From an uncultured Bacteroidales bacterium (GTDB taxonomy: Bacteria > Bacteroidota > Bacteroidia > Bacteroidales > Paludibacteraceae): a stretch of DNA of 64,000 nucleotides. The translations under genes and the position numbers were made by a program. The stretch covers positions 237,606 to 301,605 of the forward strand of contig CAMHSB010000001.1 in the NCBI GenBank assembly GCA_946187695.1, read 5' to 3'. Shown here in pieces: positions 29,014 to 37,118 of the stretch. The notes beneath the pieces are model-generated. The model saw only the letters and a list, made by a program, of their open reading frames with translations, searched no databases and was not told the DNA's origin. How positions within the stretch are numbered: position 1 is the first letter of the stretch; each line of letters starts with the position of its first letter.

Positions 29014-31107
29014 ATGAAAAAAGTGATTTTTTTAGGAGTTATGGCTATGAGTTTATTAGCATGTAACAACACCAACCCCTTGTTGAAACAACCGGCTACT
29101 CCCTTTGGCGTACCGGCTTTCGACAAAGTGAAGATCGAGCATTACCTCCCTGCTTTTGAAGAAGCAATAGCAGCGCAGAAAGCAGAAGTAGAGGCTATCG
29201 CCAACAACGAAGCCGAACCTACGTTCGAGAATACCATCGTCGCGCTGGATAGAACCGGTTTGCTGCTGGACCGCGTGACGGGTGTGTTCTTCAATGTCTT
29301 GGAGGCGGACGGTAATGACGAGATGAATGAGATTGCCGAAACCGTAAGCCCTATGCTGAGTGAACTTTCGGATGGTATCATTCTGAACGAAAAACTCTTC
29401 CAACGCGTTAAATTTGTCTATGACCAACGCAACCAATTGGGCCTTAATCCGGAACAGATGCGTTTGGTAACCGAGACCTACAAGCATTTTGCGGACAACG
29501 GTGCCAACTTGCCGGAGGACAAGAAAGAGCGTCTGAAAGAGATCAACCAAGAACTGGGCTTGCTCTCGCTTAAGTTCGGTAACAATGTAGTAGCAGAGAC
29601 CAATGCTTGCCAGCGTTTTGTGGCAGACGAAGCCATGCTCAAGGGACTTCCGGAAAGCGCAAAAGCTGCGGCTGCGGAAGAAGCTGCTGCGGCAGGTCAT
29701 CCGGGAGAGTGGTTGTTTACCCCGAAGCGTACCAGTTTCACCCCGGTACTCCAGTATTGCGAGAACCGCGAGTTGCGTAAACAATTGCTGATGGACTATA
29801 CTACGCGTGCCAACCATGACAACGAGAACGATAATAAAGCTGTTATCCTGCGTGAAATGGAGTTGCGTATTGAGAAGGCAAAACTGTTTGGCTACGACAA
29901 TCCTGCCGACTATATCCTTGCCGATTGCATGGCAAAGAACCATCAGACCGTGGATGCATTCCTCCAATCCGTTTGGGCTCCTTCTTTGGAGGCGGCAAAG
30001 CGTGAAGCAGCAGCTTTGCAAGAGCTGCTCGAACAAGATTATCCGGGTGAGAAACTGCAACCATGGGATTGGTGGTTCTACGCAGAGAAACTGCGTAAGG
30101 CCAAATATGCGCTGGACGAAGAAGAGATCAAACCCTACTTCGAGTTGGACAACGTACGTAAGGGTGCGTTTGGCGTAGCGACCAAGTTGTACGGTGTGCA
30201 GTTTGAGAAACTGGATAATATGCCGGTTTATAATCCGGAAGTGGAGGTGTTCAAAGTGACCGAAGCGGATGGTAGCCTTGTCGGTATCCTCTATACCGAT
30301 TATTTCCCGCGTGCTGGCAAACGTCCGGGCGCATGGATGAACAACATCCTGCCGCAGTATATCGATGCTGAAGGAGTCGATCATCGTCCGGTCATCATTA
30401 ACGTAGGTAACTTCAACAAACCGACTGCCGGTAATCCGTCGTTGCTCTCTATGGACGATGTGGAGACGCTCTTCCATGAGTTTGGTCATGCATTGCATGG
30501 TCTGCTCTCGAAAGCACACTACAAATCGCTGAGCGGAACGAATACCCCGCGTGATTTCGTGGAACTGCCCTCGCAGTTCATGGAGAACTATGCGTACGAA
30601 CCGGAGGTGTTGAAGACCTATGCTTTCCATTATCAGACCGGAGAACTTATTCCGGATAGCCTGATTGCAAAGATCAATGCTGCAGGTAAGTTTAATCAGG
30701 GTTTTGTGACGACCGAATTGCTTTCGGCATCTATTCTCGATATGGACTTCCACGAGTTGACCTCCGCAGAGGGTCTCGATCTCAACGCTTTTGAAGCGCA
30801 GAGTTTGGCGAAGATGGGAATGATTGATGAGATTATCGTGCGTTATCGTCCGACCTTCTACAATCATATCTTTACCACCGGATATGAGGCTGGATATTAC
30901 AGTTATACTTGGGCTGCGGTACTTGATGCCGATGCTTTTGCTGCTTTCAAAGAGACCGGAGACCTCTTCGAACCCGAAACCGCTAAACGTTTCCGTCACT
31001 TGTTAGAGCAAGGAGGTACACGCGATGCACAAGAACTGTACATCGAGTTCCGTGGCAAGGAAGCCGATCCGGCTAACTTGTTGAGAAGGAAAGGCTTTAT
31101 CGAATGA
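29014..31107 (+). CDS. dcp: M3-family peptidyl-dipeptidase lipoprotein
   Basis: 697 residues. Zinc metallopeptidase of the thimet/Dcp family (M3). The motif HEFGH sits at about 488-492 in 'LFHEFGHALHGLLS'; the third zinc ligand lies downstream in 'RDFVELPSQFMEN'. 'GYEAGYYSYTWAAVLDADAF' is the usual C-terminal family block. Lipobox LLAC makes it an envelope lipoprotein, as is usual in Bacteroidetes, where it probably trims oligopeptides in the periplasm. It begins 2 bases after the AsmA stop and overlaps the next gene by 4. Confidence 0.95.
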   Translation: MKKVIFLGVMAMSLLACNNTNPLLKQPATPFGVPAFDKVKIEHYLPAFEEAIAAQKAEVEAIANNEAEPTFENTIVALDRTGLLLDRVTGVFFNVLEADGNDEMNEIAETVSPMLSELSDGIILNEKLFQRVKFVYDQRNQLGLNPEQMRLVTETYKHFADNGANLPEDKKERLKEINQELGLLSLKFGNNVVAETNACQRFVADEAMLKGLPESAKAAAAEEAAAAGHPGEWLFTPKRTSFTPVLQYCENRELRKQLLMDYTTRANHDNENDNKAVILREMELRIEKAKLFGYDNPADYILADCMAKNHQTVDAFLQSVWAPSLEAAKREAAALQELLEQDYPGEKLQPWDWWFYAEKLRKAKYALDEEEIKPYFELDNVRKGAFGVATKLYGVQFEKLDNMPVYNPEVEVFKVTEADGSLVGILYTDYFPRAGKRPGAWMNNILPQYIDAEGVDHRPVIINVGNFNKPTAGNPSLLSMDDVETLFHEFGHALHGLLSKAHYKSLSGTNTPRDFVELPSQFMENYAYEPEVLKTYAFHYQTGELIPDSLIAKINAAGKFNQGFVTTELLSASILDMDFHELTSAEGLDLNAFEAQSLAKMGMIDEIIVRYRPTFYNHIFTTGYEAGYYSYTWAAVLDADAFAAFKETGDLFEPETAKRFRHLLEQGGTRDAQELYIEFRGKEADPANLLRRKGFIE

Positions 31108-31613
31108 AACGACACACGCAAGAATTGTTATACCACTTATTGCCGGTAATCTTTTGGTTGCTGGCGGTAAGTGGTAGTGTCTTGCCGCTCGTGTGGCTGC
31201 CTTTGCCGACGAACTATCTATGGGGTTTTCTTGTGATTGCTATCGTGCTCACCTGCATTACTATTCTCGGTCGCATCAAGCGCCATGAGAGTTCTGTGGA
31301 GCAATGCTTTCAGGTGGCGATATTGCTGGGAATAGCTTCTTATTGGTTACCGACCGTACTCTTCCTTATGCTCCCTATCTGGGGATATCTCTATTATCAC
31401 CACATCTTTGATTTGCGATCCTTGCTTTCCACGCTCATTGGCTTTGCATTCGTGGCTATTTGGGCGTCGGTATTTATTTATATGGGTTGGATTGCCAATC
31501 CGTGGGCTGACTTCTTTGCCAAAGAAAACGCCTGGGGATGGATTCCCACAGGCGCAATCTTATTCGCTTGGTTCGCTTCTACCATTGCACGACAAAACCT
31601 GCGTGTACGTTGA
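31104..31613 (+). CDS. Multi-pass inner-membrane protein
   Basis: 169 residues, about five hydrophobic helices starting 'LLPVIFWLLAVSGSVLPLVWLPL'. No family recognised. Translationally coupled to dcp (ATGA). The last 35 bases overlap, in antisense, the 3' end of the TonB receptor gene. Confidence 0.8.
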   Translation: MKRHTQELLYHLLPVIFWLLAVSGSVLPLVWLPLPTNYLWGFLVIAIVLTCITILGRIKRHESSVEQCFQVAILLGIASYWLPTVLFLMLPIWGYLYYHHIFDLRSLLSTLIGFAFVAIWASVFIYMGWIANPWADFFAKENAWGWIPTGAILFAWFASTIARQNLRVR

Positions 31614-33759
31614 TGCCCGCTTGCGGGAAATACCATACATACGTACCGTCTGTACCTCCGTTGTTCACGTATTTCGTGTCGAATAGATTATTGCACTGAC
31701 ATTTGAGCGTAATGTCAGGTATATTGCTGTTCTTTATTGGAAGTGCATATGTAAGCAGCAGGTTAGTCACTGTGTAGGCTTTTAACTGTGCGTTGGCATC
31801 TTCGTAATTGCCAAGGTATTGGCTGCTGACCACCAATGTCTGGATGTCGGCATTGAAGCCTGCGTAGTGAAAACTAAAGGTGTTACCTGCAGTCCAGTCC
31901 GGCGAGAAAGAGATAGTACGCCATGTATTGCCGTCTCTCCAACGGTTACGACTCCATGTGAGGTTGCCTCTCCATGCAAACCAAGGTGTCCAATCGACAC
32001 CAAACTGGAACTCTGCGCCGCAGCGATATGAATCCTTCACGTTCGTGGTGTTCAGATAACCGACACTGCTCACATCGCCTGTGGCGATTAACTGATTGTC
32101 GTAGTCCATGCAATAGAGGTTCAATCCGATGGTCCATGGCATCGCATAGCCGTTCTTGAGTACGCCCGGCGAAGAAAAACTATATCCCAACTCGTAGTCA
32201 AACAGCACCTCCGGCTTCGGATCTTCCGGCGCCGTGTTGGTCACGAAGTTATTACGCGTTGGTTCACGGTGCGCCATGGCAAAAGTGGCAGACAGACGGT
32301 GACCCTTGTTGTCGTATGTCAAACCGGCTTTCGGGTTAAAGAAATGCCAGGTGCGATGTTTGTTAATCGCATCTCTGGCGTCCAAATAACTGGTCTCTTC
32401 GTTATCGCCCCAGATCTTATAGTCCACCAAACGGTATTGTACATCGCCATAGAGGCTCAGTTTCTCGCGGCCGCGGTGCAGTACGCGCCAGTTGGCTTTG
32501 GCATAGATATTGGCGTCTGTCTTCAGGCCGTGACCCTCGTAGTAAGGAATAAAACTACGTTGAACCGAGAGGGTGGTGTCGATGTTGCCGTATTGTAGAC
32601 CGCGATATTGGTTGAAGGCGACACCCATCTGTACATCCACTTTTTCATGCACATATTTCGTGCTTAAGATACCTCCGTAGAAATGGTTACGCAAGCCTTT
32701 CTGGGTGATGTTATCTGCCTCGTAGGTAGTCCAATCCGTAATTAACATCTCGTAAAAACCGGTTCCGTAGGTGTAGTGCGCCGTGGCGGAAAGCGTCCAG
32801 TGCATATTGAAGCGGTGTCCTACATGCAGGTGGACATGGTGTTGCTGGTAGTTATCGGTCTGGTTGTCGTAATAGGCTATATTGCCGTTTTTGTCGATGT
32901 ACTCGCCGGCGGGATTATAGCGTCGCTCGGCTTCGTTCTGACTGTAGGCATGGGCATCATCCACGCCGTACCAAGCCATATAGGTCTTCTCTTTTCCGCC
33001 AAAAGCGGTGAGGGTAACGGCTGTCTTGCTGTTCTGCCAGCCTAACTCACCCTGATAGCTGAGCAGGTCTGACCAGGCGCGGTCGATGTAGCCGTCAGAG
33101 TTTACTTTGGAGAATCGTCCGCCGAGATGCCATGCGCCTTTCTTGGAAGCCCTGTCACCCCAGTAACCGTCTATCTTCACCATCTCGCGGAAGGTATTGT
33201 ACATACCGCCGTTGAAGTCTATTTCGCCGCGTATAGGACCGGGATGTGCGCTTTCGGGAATAGACGCGTCCAAGGTCCTGAGGTTGACACTGGCACCGAA
33301 ACTACTACCGCCATTGGCACTTGTTCCCACACCTCGTTGTACCTGCAAACTGCTCACACCGCTTGCCATATCGGTGAGGTTGACCCAGAAGACTGATTGG
33401 CTCTCGGCATCATTGAGCGGCACCTCGTTCATGGTCATGTTGATACGCGTCTGATCGGTACCGCGCACATGGAAATAGGTGTAGCCTACACCCAAACCGT
33501 CATCTGAGGTCACTACCATCGAAGGGGAGGTACTCAGCAGGTACGGCAGGTTCTGACCCGAGTTATCTCGGTTCAGTTGCTCATGGGTCATCTCCTGCTT
33601 ACTGATAGTGGTTTGCATCACTGGAGCACTTACCACTATATCGGCCATCTGTTTGCCGATAATGGTAATGGTGTCCTCACTCGTCTGCGCAAACGCAGAC
33701 ACAACTAACAAACATGCTGCGATGCAGCATGCTGTTCGATAAGATGATTTTATCTTCAT
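31579..33759 (-). CDS. TonB-dependent receptor under TPP riboswitch, probable thiamine uptake
   Basis: 726 residues from ATG 33759, preceded by AAAGGA; the track's longer version would read back through the riboswitch into efp. Signal peptide 'CCIAACLLVVSAFAQ'. Plug domain has 'VVSAPVMQTTISKQEM' and 'LGVGYTYFHVRGTDQTRI', then 'VQRGVGTSANGGSSFGASVNL'. The 22-strand-type barrel ends in a terminal Trp. It lacks the N-terminal carboxypeptidase-like extension of SusC. The leader is a TPP riboswitch, so the cargo should be thiamine or a precursor, as for the TPP-regulated outer-membrane receptor known in Bacteroides. No thiamine biosynthesis or PnuT gene is adjacent, so the inner-membrane partner must be elsewhere. 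Confidence 0.9.
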   Translation of the reverse strand: MKIKSSYRTACCIAACLLVVSAFAQTSEDTITIIGKQMADIVVSAPVMQTTISKQEMTHEQLNRDNSGQNLPYLLSTSPSMVVTSDDGLGVGYTYFHVRGTDQTRINMTMNEVPLNDAESQSVFWVNLTDMASGVSSLQVQRGVGTSANGGSSFGASVNLRTLDASIPESAHPGPIRGEIDFNGGMYNTFREMVKIDGYWGDRASKKGAWHLGGRFSKVNSDGYIDRAWSDLLSYQGELGWQNSKTAVTLTAFGGKEKTYMAWYGVDDAHAYSQNEAERRYNPAGEYIDKNGNIAYYDNQTDNYQQHHVHLHVGHRFNMHWTLSATAHYTYGTGFYEMLITDWTTYEADNITQKGLRNHFYGGILSTKYVHEKVDVQMGVAFNQYRGLQYGNIDTTLSVQRSFIPYYEGHGLKTDANIYAKANWRVLHRGREKLSLYGDVQYRLVDYKIWGDNEETSYLDARDAINKHRTWHFFNPKAGLTYDNKGHRLSATFAMAHREPTRNNFVTNTAPEDPKPEVLFDYELGYSFSSPGVLKNGYAMPWTIGLNLYCMDYDNQLIATGDVSSVGYLNTTNVKDSYRCGAEFQFGVDWTPWFAWRGNLTWSRNRWRDGNTWRTISFSPDWTAGNTFSFHYAGFNADIQTLVVSSQYLGNYEDANAQLKAYTVTNLLLTYALPIKNSNIPDITLKCQCNNLFDTKYVNNGGTDGTYVWYFPQAGINVHAGFVVQW

Positions 33760-33832
33760 TTCCTTTAACAGCATTATCTGTTCAAGTTCCAAGGGTATAA
33801 TCTCAGCCGAAGCACCCCTATTGGTATGTCGA
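33757..33832 (-). ncRNA. TPP (THI-box) riboswitch
   Basis: Read on the minus strand: AGGGGTGC, a tiny GC-UUCG-GC hairpin, GCTGAGA, TTATACCC, then TTGGAACTTGAACAG, ATAATG, CTG. These are the conserved GGGGUGC, CUGAGA, ACCC, UGAAC and AUAAUGC blocks in the right order and spacing. P2 (GGGG/CCC) and P5 (CAG/CUG around AUAAUG) form. P3 is minimal. CATACC upstream can pair imperfectly with the GGAAATG containing the start codon, suggesting translational control. Confidence 0.92.
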
Positions 33833-33841
33833 CTGCTGAAT

Positions 33842-34405
33842 TTAGCGAACGCGCTCGCAATAACTACCGTCGCGGGTGTCAATGCGGATGATCTCGCCTT
33901 CGTTGATGAAGAGTGGAACGCGTACTTCTGCTCCGGTCTCAACGGTTGCCGGTTTGAGAGTGTTCGTAGCAGTATCGCCTTTTAGACCCGGCTCCGTATA
34001 GGTCACTGCCAACTCTACTTTGGTCGGGAGTTCTGCGAAGAGCACGGTGTCGCTCGATGCGTCGGAAACAACGTCTACTACCATACCTTCTTTGAGAAAG
34101 TCAACGCCGGTAATCAGATCGTGTCCGATAGGAACTTGTTCGAAGGTCTCGTTGTTCATGAAGATATAGTCCTCACCCTCTTTGTAGAGGAACTGATACG
34201 GACGGCGCTCTACGCGTACATCTTCCAATTTCTCGCCGATATTGAAGCGGCGCTCCAGAACGCGACCGTCCACAACATCTTTGAACTTAACACGCATAAT
34301 GGTGTTGCCCTTACCCGGCTTTACATGCAAAAACTCGATTACAAAATACAAACGGCCGTCCATGCGGATACATACGCCGTTCTTAATGTCTTGACTGTTA
34401 ATCAT
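33842..34405 (-). CDS. efp: Translation elongation factor P
   Basis: 187 residues from ATG 34405 (the 378-residue ORF in the track is extended through the promoter into antisense of marC). Family start '[13 protein letters not shown]'. The first domain has the modified-lysine loop '[18 protein letters not shown]', followed by two OB folds ending '[23 protein letters not shown]'. Role: relieves ribosome stalling at polyproline. Transcribed divergently from marC from a shared promoter region. It ends 83 bases before the TonB receptor start, leaving just enough room for the riboswitch; read-through from efp could feed it. Confidence 0.97.
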   Translation of the reverse strand: MINSQDIKNGVCIRMDGRLYFVIEFLHVKPGKGNTIMRVKFKDVVDGRVLERRFNIGEKLEDVRVERRPYQFLYKEGEDYIFMNNETFEQVPIGHDLITGVDFLKEGMVVDVVSDASSDTVLFAELPTKVELAVTYTEPGLKGDTATNTLKPATVETGAEVRVPLFINEGEIIRIDTRDGSYCERVR

Positions 34406-34441
34406 ATTCGTATAATTTATATATTTTCTTGAAATTCGCTG

Positions 34442-34473
34442 CAAAATTAGTAAAAAATTTGCATATATGCAAG
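34442..34473 (-). promoter_or_regulatory. efp promoter (divergent with marC)
   Basis: Minus strand: CTTG, 20 bases starting CATATATGCAAA, TAATTTTG. Shares the palindrome TTGCATATATGCAA (34459-34472) with the marC promoter. Confidence 0.85.
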
Positions 34474-34489
34474 AATTTTTGTAATTTTG
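34458..34489 (+). promoter_or_regulatory. marC promoter
   Basis: TTTG, 20-base spacer, TAATTTTG. The predicted leader is about 15-20 bases before ATG 34512. Confidence 0.85.
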
Positions 34490-34511
34490 CGGTCTAAAAC
34501 AGCAAAATACT

Positions 34512-35123
34512 ATGGAATCAATACTGAATTTCTTTGGCACAGTCGATATTTGGGAGGTTTTATCCTCGTTCATTTTCCTGATCGCCATCATTGACCCCTT
34601 CGGAAATATCCCCGTTACGATTGCGATGCAAGAGCGTGGCATAAAGATCAGTGCATGGCGTGTTTGTTTGGCCAGTTGGATCATTCTTATGGCTTTCCTC
34701 TTTTTGGGGGAGTGGATTCTCAAACTGTTCGGCGTACAGATAGAGTATTTCGCTATTGCCGGTGGTTTTGTGATTTTCCTTATGGCGCTGGAGATGATTT
34801 TGGATATTGTTATTTTCCAGAACGACAAGTTGGAAGGAGAAGTGGGGAGTGGTAGTTCGATCGTACCCTTGGCTTTTCCGATGTATGCCGGCCCGGGTGC
34901 TTTTACGGCGCTTTTGGCTATTACGGCGGAGTATAGTATTGCCAGTCTTTGTGTGTCGTTGCTGCTCTGTATGATCACGCTTTATCTTGTACTGATAGGA
35001 ACGAACTGGCTTACCAAATATTTAGGGCAGACATCGCTCTACATCATCCGTAAGTTCTTCGGTATTATTGTGCTGGCCATCGCTTGTAAGCTGATGTTCG
35101 GTAACTTGGCTGCGATTTTTTAA
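34512..35123 (+). CDS. MarC-family inner-membrane protein
   Basis: 203 residues, about six helices, beginning '[22 protein letters not shown]', the conserved MarC block. '[19 protein letters not shown]' is the second conserved block. Function of the family is unsettled (once linked to multiple antibiotic resistance). First gene of an operon with rpiB, the radical SAM protein and the MBL hydrolase. Confidence 0.93.
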   Translation: MESILNFFGTVDIWEVLSSFIFLIAIIDPFGNIPVTIAMQERGIKISAWRVCLASWIILMAFLFLGEWILKLFGVQIEYFAIAGGFVIFLMALEMILDIVIFQNDKLEGEVGSGSSIVPLAFPMYAGPGAFTALLAITAEYSIASLCVSLLLCMITLYLVLIGTNWLTKYLGQTSLYIIRKFFGIIVLAIACKLMFGNLAAIF

Positions 35124-35135
35124 ACCCATAAAGAT

Positions 35136-35585
35136 ATGAAAAGTTTTAGTGAAATGACCATCGCGTTGGCGAGCGACCACGCTGGTTTTCCGTTGAAAGA
35201 AAAAGTTCAGTTGTTCTTGGAGGACAATGGAGCTAAAGTAAAGGATTTCGGTTGCTTTAACACCGAGAGTTGTGATTATCCTGATTTCGCTCACCCGCTG
35301 GCTGAGGCTGTAGAGAAAGGTGAGTACGAGTTCGGTATCGTCATCTGTTCGACGGGTAACGGCATCTGCATGACCGCCAACAAGCACCAAGGTATTCGTG
35401 CTGCGCTGTGTTGGGAGCCGAGATTGGCAGAACTGGCGCGTGCACACAACAATGCGAACGTGTTAAGTCTTCCTGCTAATTTCGTTTCAGCTGTTCAGGC
35501 ATTGGATATCGTTCGTACGTTCTTCCAGACGGATTTTGAAGGCGGGCGTCATGAGCGTCGTATTAACAAGATCCCGTGTAAGTAA
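35136..35585 (+). CDS. rpiB: Ribose-5-phosphate isomerase B
   Basis: 149 residues. Interconverts ribose-5-P and ribulose-5-P. 'IALASDHAGFPLKEKV' is the N-terminal phosphate-sugar site, 'VICSTGNGICMTANK' carries the catalytic Cys and anion hole, and 'RAHNNANVLSLPA' is conserved. Starts 12 bases after marC. Its 3' end overlaps the radical SAM gene. Confidence 0.96.
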   Translation: MKSFSEMTIALASDHAGFPLKEKVQLFLEDNGAKVKDFGCFNTESCDYPDFAHPLAEAVEKGEYEFGIVICSTGNGICMTANKHQGIRAALCWEPRLAELARAHNNANVLSLPANFVSAVQALDIVRTFFQTDFEGGRHERRINKIPCK

Positions 35586-36525
35586 CGCCATTAAGTGCTA
35601 CTGGAATTACGCACTGAGTCTTTTGGGCTTAGTGCGTATTTCTCATGCACCGACTTTTATTAGTGTAGAACCGGCTTCCGTCTGTCAGTTGCGTTGCCCA
35701 GAGTGTCCGGTCGGGCAGCGGAATACCCACACCTCGACATCTCGAGATGTCAAAAGGACAATGTCGTTGGAAGTGTGGGAACGGGTACTGACAGAGGCAA
35801 AGGATTATGCGCATACCATACAGTTCTATTTTCAAGGAGAACCGCTATTAAACAATGACCTGCCGCAGATGATACGAGAAGCGCACGAAGCCGGGTTATA
35901 CACGATTGTATCGACCAATGCGCAAGCCCTTACTCTGGAACTGGCAAAGGCATTGGTGGAGGCCGGACTTAGCCGTATTATTGTCTCGATGGACGGTCTT
36001 ACGGAGAAATCGTACCATGCGTATCGTGTTGGGGGAAGTCTGGAAAAGACGAAAGCTGCATTGCACTATCTAAGGGAGGCGAAAGAACATCTGCATGGTC
36101 GAACGATCATCGAGTTGCAGGTATTGCGTTTGCGGACCAACGAGCACGAGTGGTCGGAGTTTGAAAAGCAATACAAGGCATTGGGTGCGGATCGATTAGT
36201 CTTTAAGACGGCTCAACTCTATGACTACCGTAACGGAAACCCGCTCATGCCTTCAGACCCTCGTTATAGCCGCTATGTCCAAGGAGAAGACGGACACTAT
36301 CATCGCCGAAAGTTGCGGAGGGCTTGTTTGCGTGTCTGGAGTGGAGTGGTTGTTACAACGACCGGAGAAGTCTTACCTTGTTGTTATGACAAATCGCACG
36401 CGCACGCGTACGGTAATATTAAGGAGTCATCCTTAAAGGATTTGTTTGCCAACGAAAAGGCCCTTGCTTTTCGTCGCGTGGCGTTAGCACAAACCCCTCA
36501 AATCTGTAAAGAATGCTGGAAATAA
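35551..36525 (+). CDS. Radical SAM/SPASM protein
   Basis: 324 residues from ATG 35551; the track start is a TTG five codons earlier. The radical SAM cluster motif is Cx3Cx2C in 'VCQLRCPECPVG'. The C-terminal SPASM-like cysteines lie in 'ACLRVWSGVVVTTTGEVLPCCYDK' and 'CKECW'. Resembles predicted maturases or unassigned radical SAM enzymes; substrate unknown. No precursor peptide gene is apparent nearby. A 16-base perfect palindrome encodes the linker 'TSRDV' just after the cluster motif. Overlaps rpiB by 35 bases and the MBL gene by 13. Confidence 0.88.
   Translation: MSVVLTRSRVSNAIKCYWNYALSLLGLVRISHAPTFISVEPASVCQLRCPECPVGQRNTHTSTSRDVKRTMSLEVWERVLTEAKDYAHTIQFYFQGEPLLNNDLPQMIREAHEAGLYTIVSTNAQALTLELAKALVEAGLSRIIVSMDGLTEKSYHAYRVGGSLEKTKAALHYLREAKEHLHGRTIIELQVLRLRTNEHEWSEFEKQYKALGADRLVFKTAQLYDYRNGNPLMPSDPRYSRYVQGEDGHYHRRKLRRACLRVWSGVVVTTTGEVLPCCYDKSHAHAYGNIKESSLKDLFANEKALAFRRVALAQTPQICKECWK
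35736..35751. repeat. 16-bp perfect palindrome in radical SAM gene
   Basis: GACATCTCGAGATGTC is fully self-complementary and lies in a linker of the coding sequence. Confidence 0.7.
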
Positions 36526-37118
36526 AATCTTTTACATTTGGTCCTTTTGCCACGAATACTTATGTTGTTTCGGATGAGCAAGGCAAGGCTTTATTGGTGG
36601 ATCCGGCGTGCCTGTATGCTTTTGAACAGCAAGAGTTGGGCTCTTACTTGAAAGATTATACCCTGCAAGCAATTATTGCCACGCATGGTCATTTGGATCA
36701 TCTGTGGGGCGCACCGTGGGCTTGTGAGCAATGGTCGTTACCGGTACTCATGCATGACGCTGATTTTCCGCTAGCGAAAGCAATGCAGCAACAATATGAT
36801 TTCTTTGGCATTCGTGCGCAAGCAAAGCCTTTCCCGATGGAAGCGCTAACGAATCGACCTTTACCTTTTACCGTTATTCATACTCCCGGACATACACCGG
36901 GTTCGGTTTGCTTGTATTGGGAAGAAGAAAAGGTGCTCCTTTCGGGAGACACCTTATTCCATATGGGCTACGGTCGCACGGATCTGCCGGGAGGTGATTT
37001 CTACCAACTGATGGACTCGTTGGATAAACTCTTTCACTTACCGGAGGCTACGCGCGTGTATCCCGGTCACGGTGAGCATACATCTCTTCGTAGTACTTCT
37101 CGTAGTCGCCTGATGTGA
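36513..37118 (+). CDS. MBL-fold metallohydrolase (glyoxalase-II-like) with replaced tail
   Basis: 201 residues. Metal-binding motifs are complete: 'THGHLDH' (HxHxDH), 'HTPGHTPGS', 'LLSGDTLF' and 'YPGHG'. The closest family is the YcbL/GloB-like thioester hydrolases. The last ~14 residues ('SLRSTSRSRLM') do not look like the usual 'xxxERxxNPF' ending; they are coded by the antisense of rfbB, which overlaps by 71 bases. The metal ligands precede this tail, so the enzyme may still be active. Confidence 0.88.
   Translation: MLEIKSFTFGPFATNTYVVSDEQGKALLVDPACLYAFEQQELGSYLKDYTLQAIIATHGHLDHLWGAPWACEQWSLPVLMHDADFPLAKAMQQQYDFFGIRAQAKPFPMEALTNRPLPFTVIHTPGHTPGSVCLYWEEEKVLLSGDTLFHMGYGRTDLPGGDFYQLMDSLDKLFHLPEATRVYPGHGEHTSLRSTSRSRLM

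Noticed and set aside
29056-30999. 647-residue minus-strand ORF opposite the M3 peptidase
   Set aside because: Antisense shadow of dcp. The plus frame has full HEFGH and family motifs, while the minus translation has no recognisable domain or start context.
33760-33942. N-terminal extension of the TonB receptor in the ORF track
   Set aside because: It would translate the TPP riboswitch and the efp 3' end. The signal peptide begins at 33759.
34406-34978. N-terminal extension of EF-P in the ORF track (378 residues)
   Set aside because: Reads through the divergent promoter region and antisense of marC. EF-P family proteins begin at the ATG 34405.
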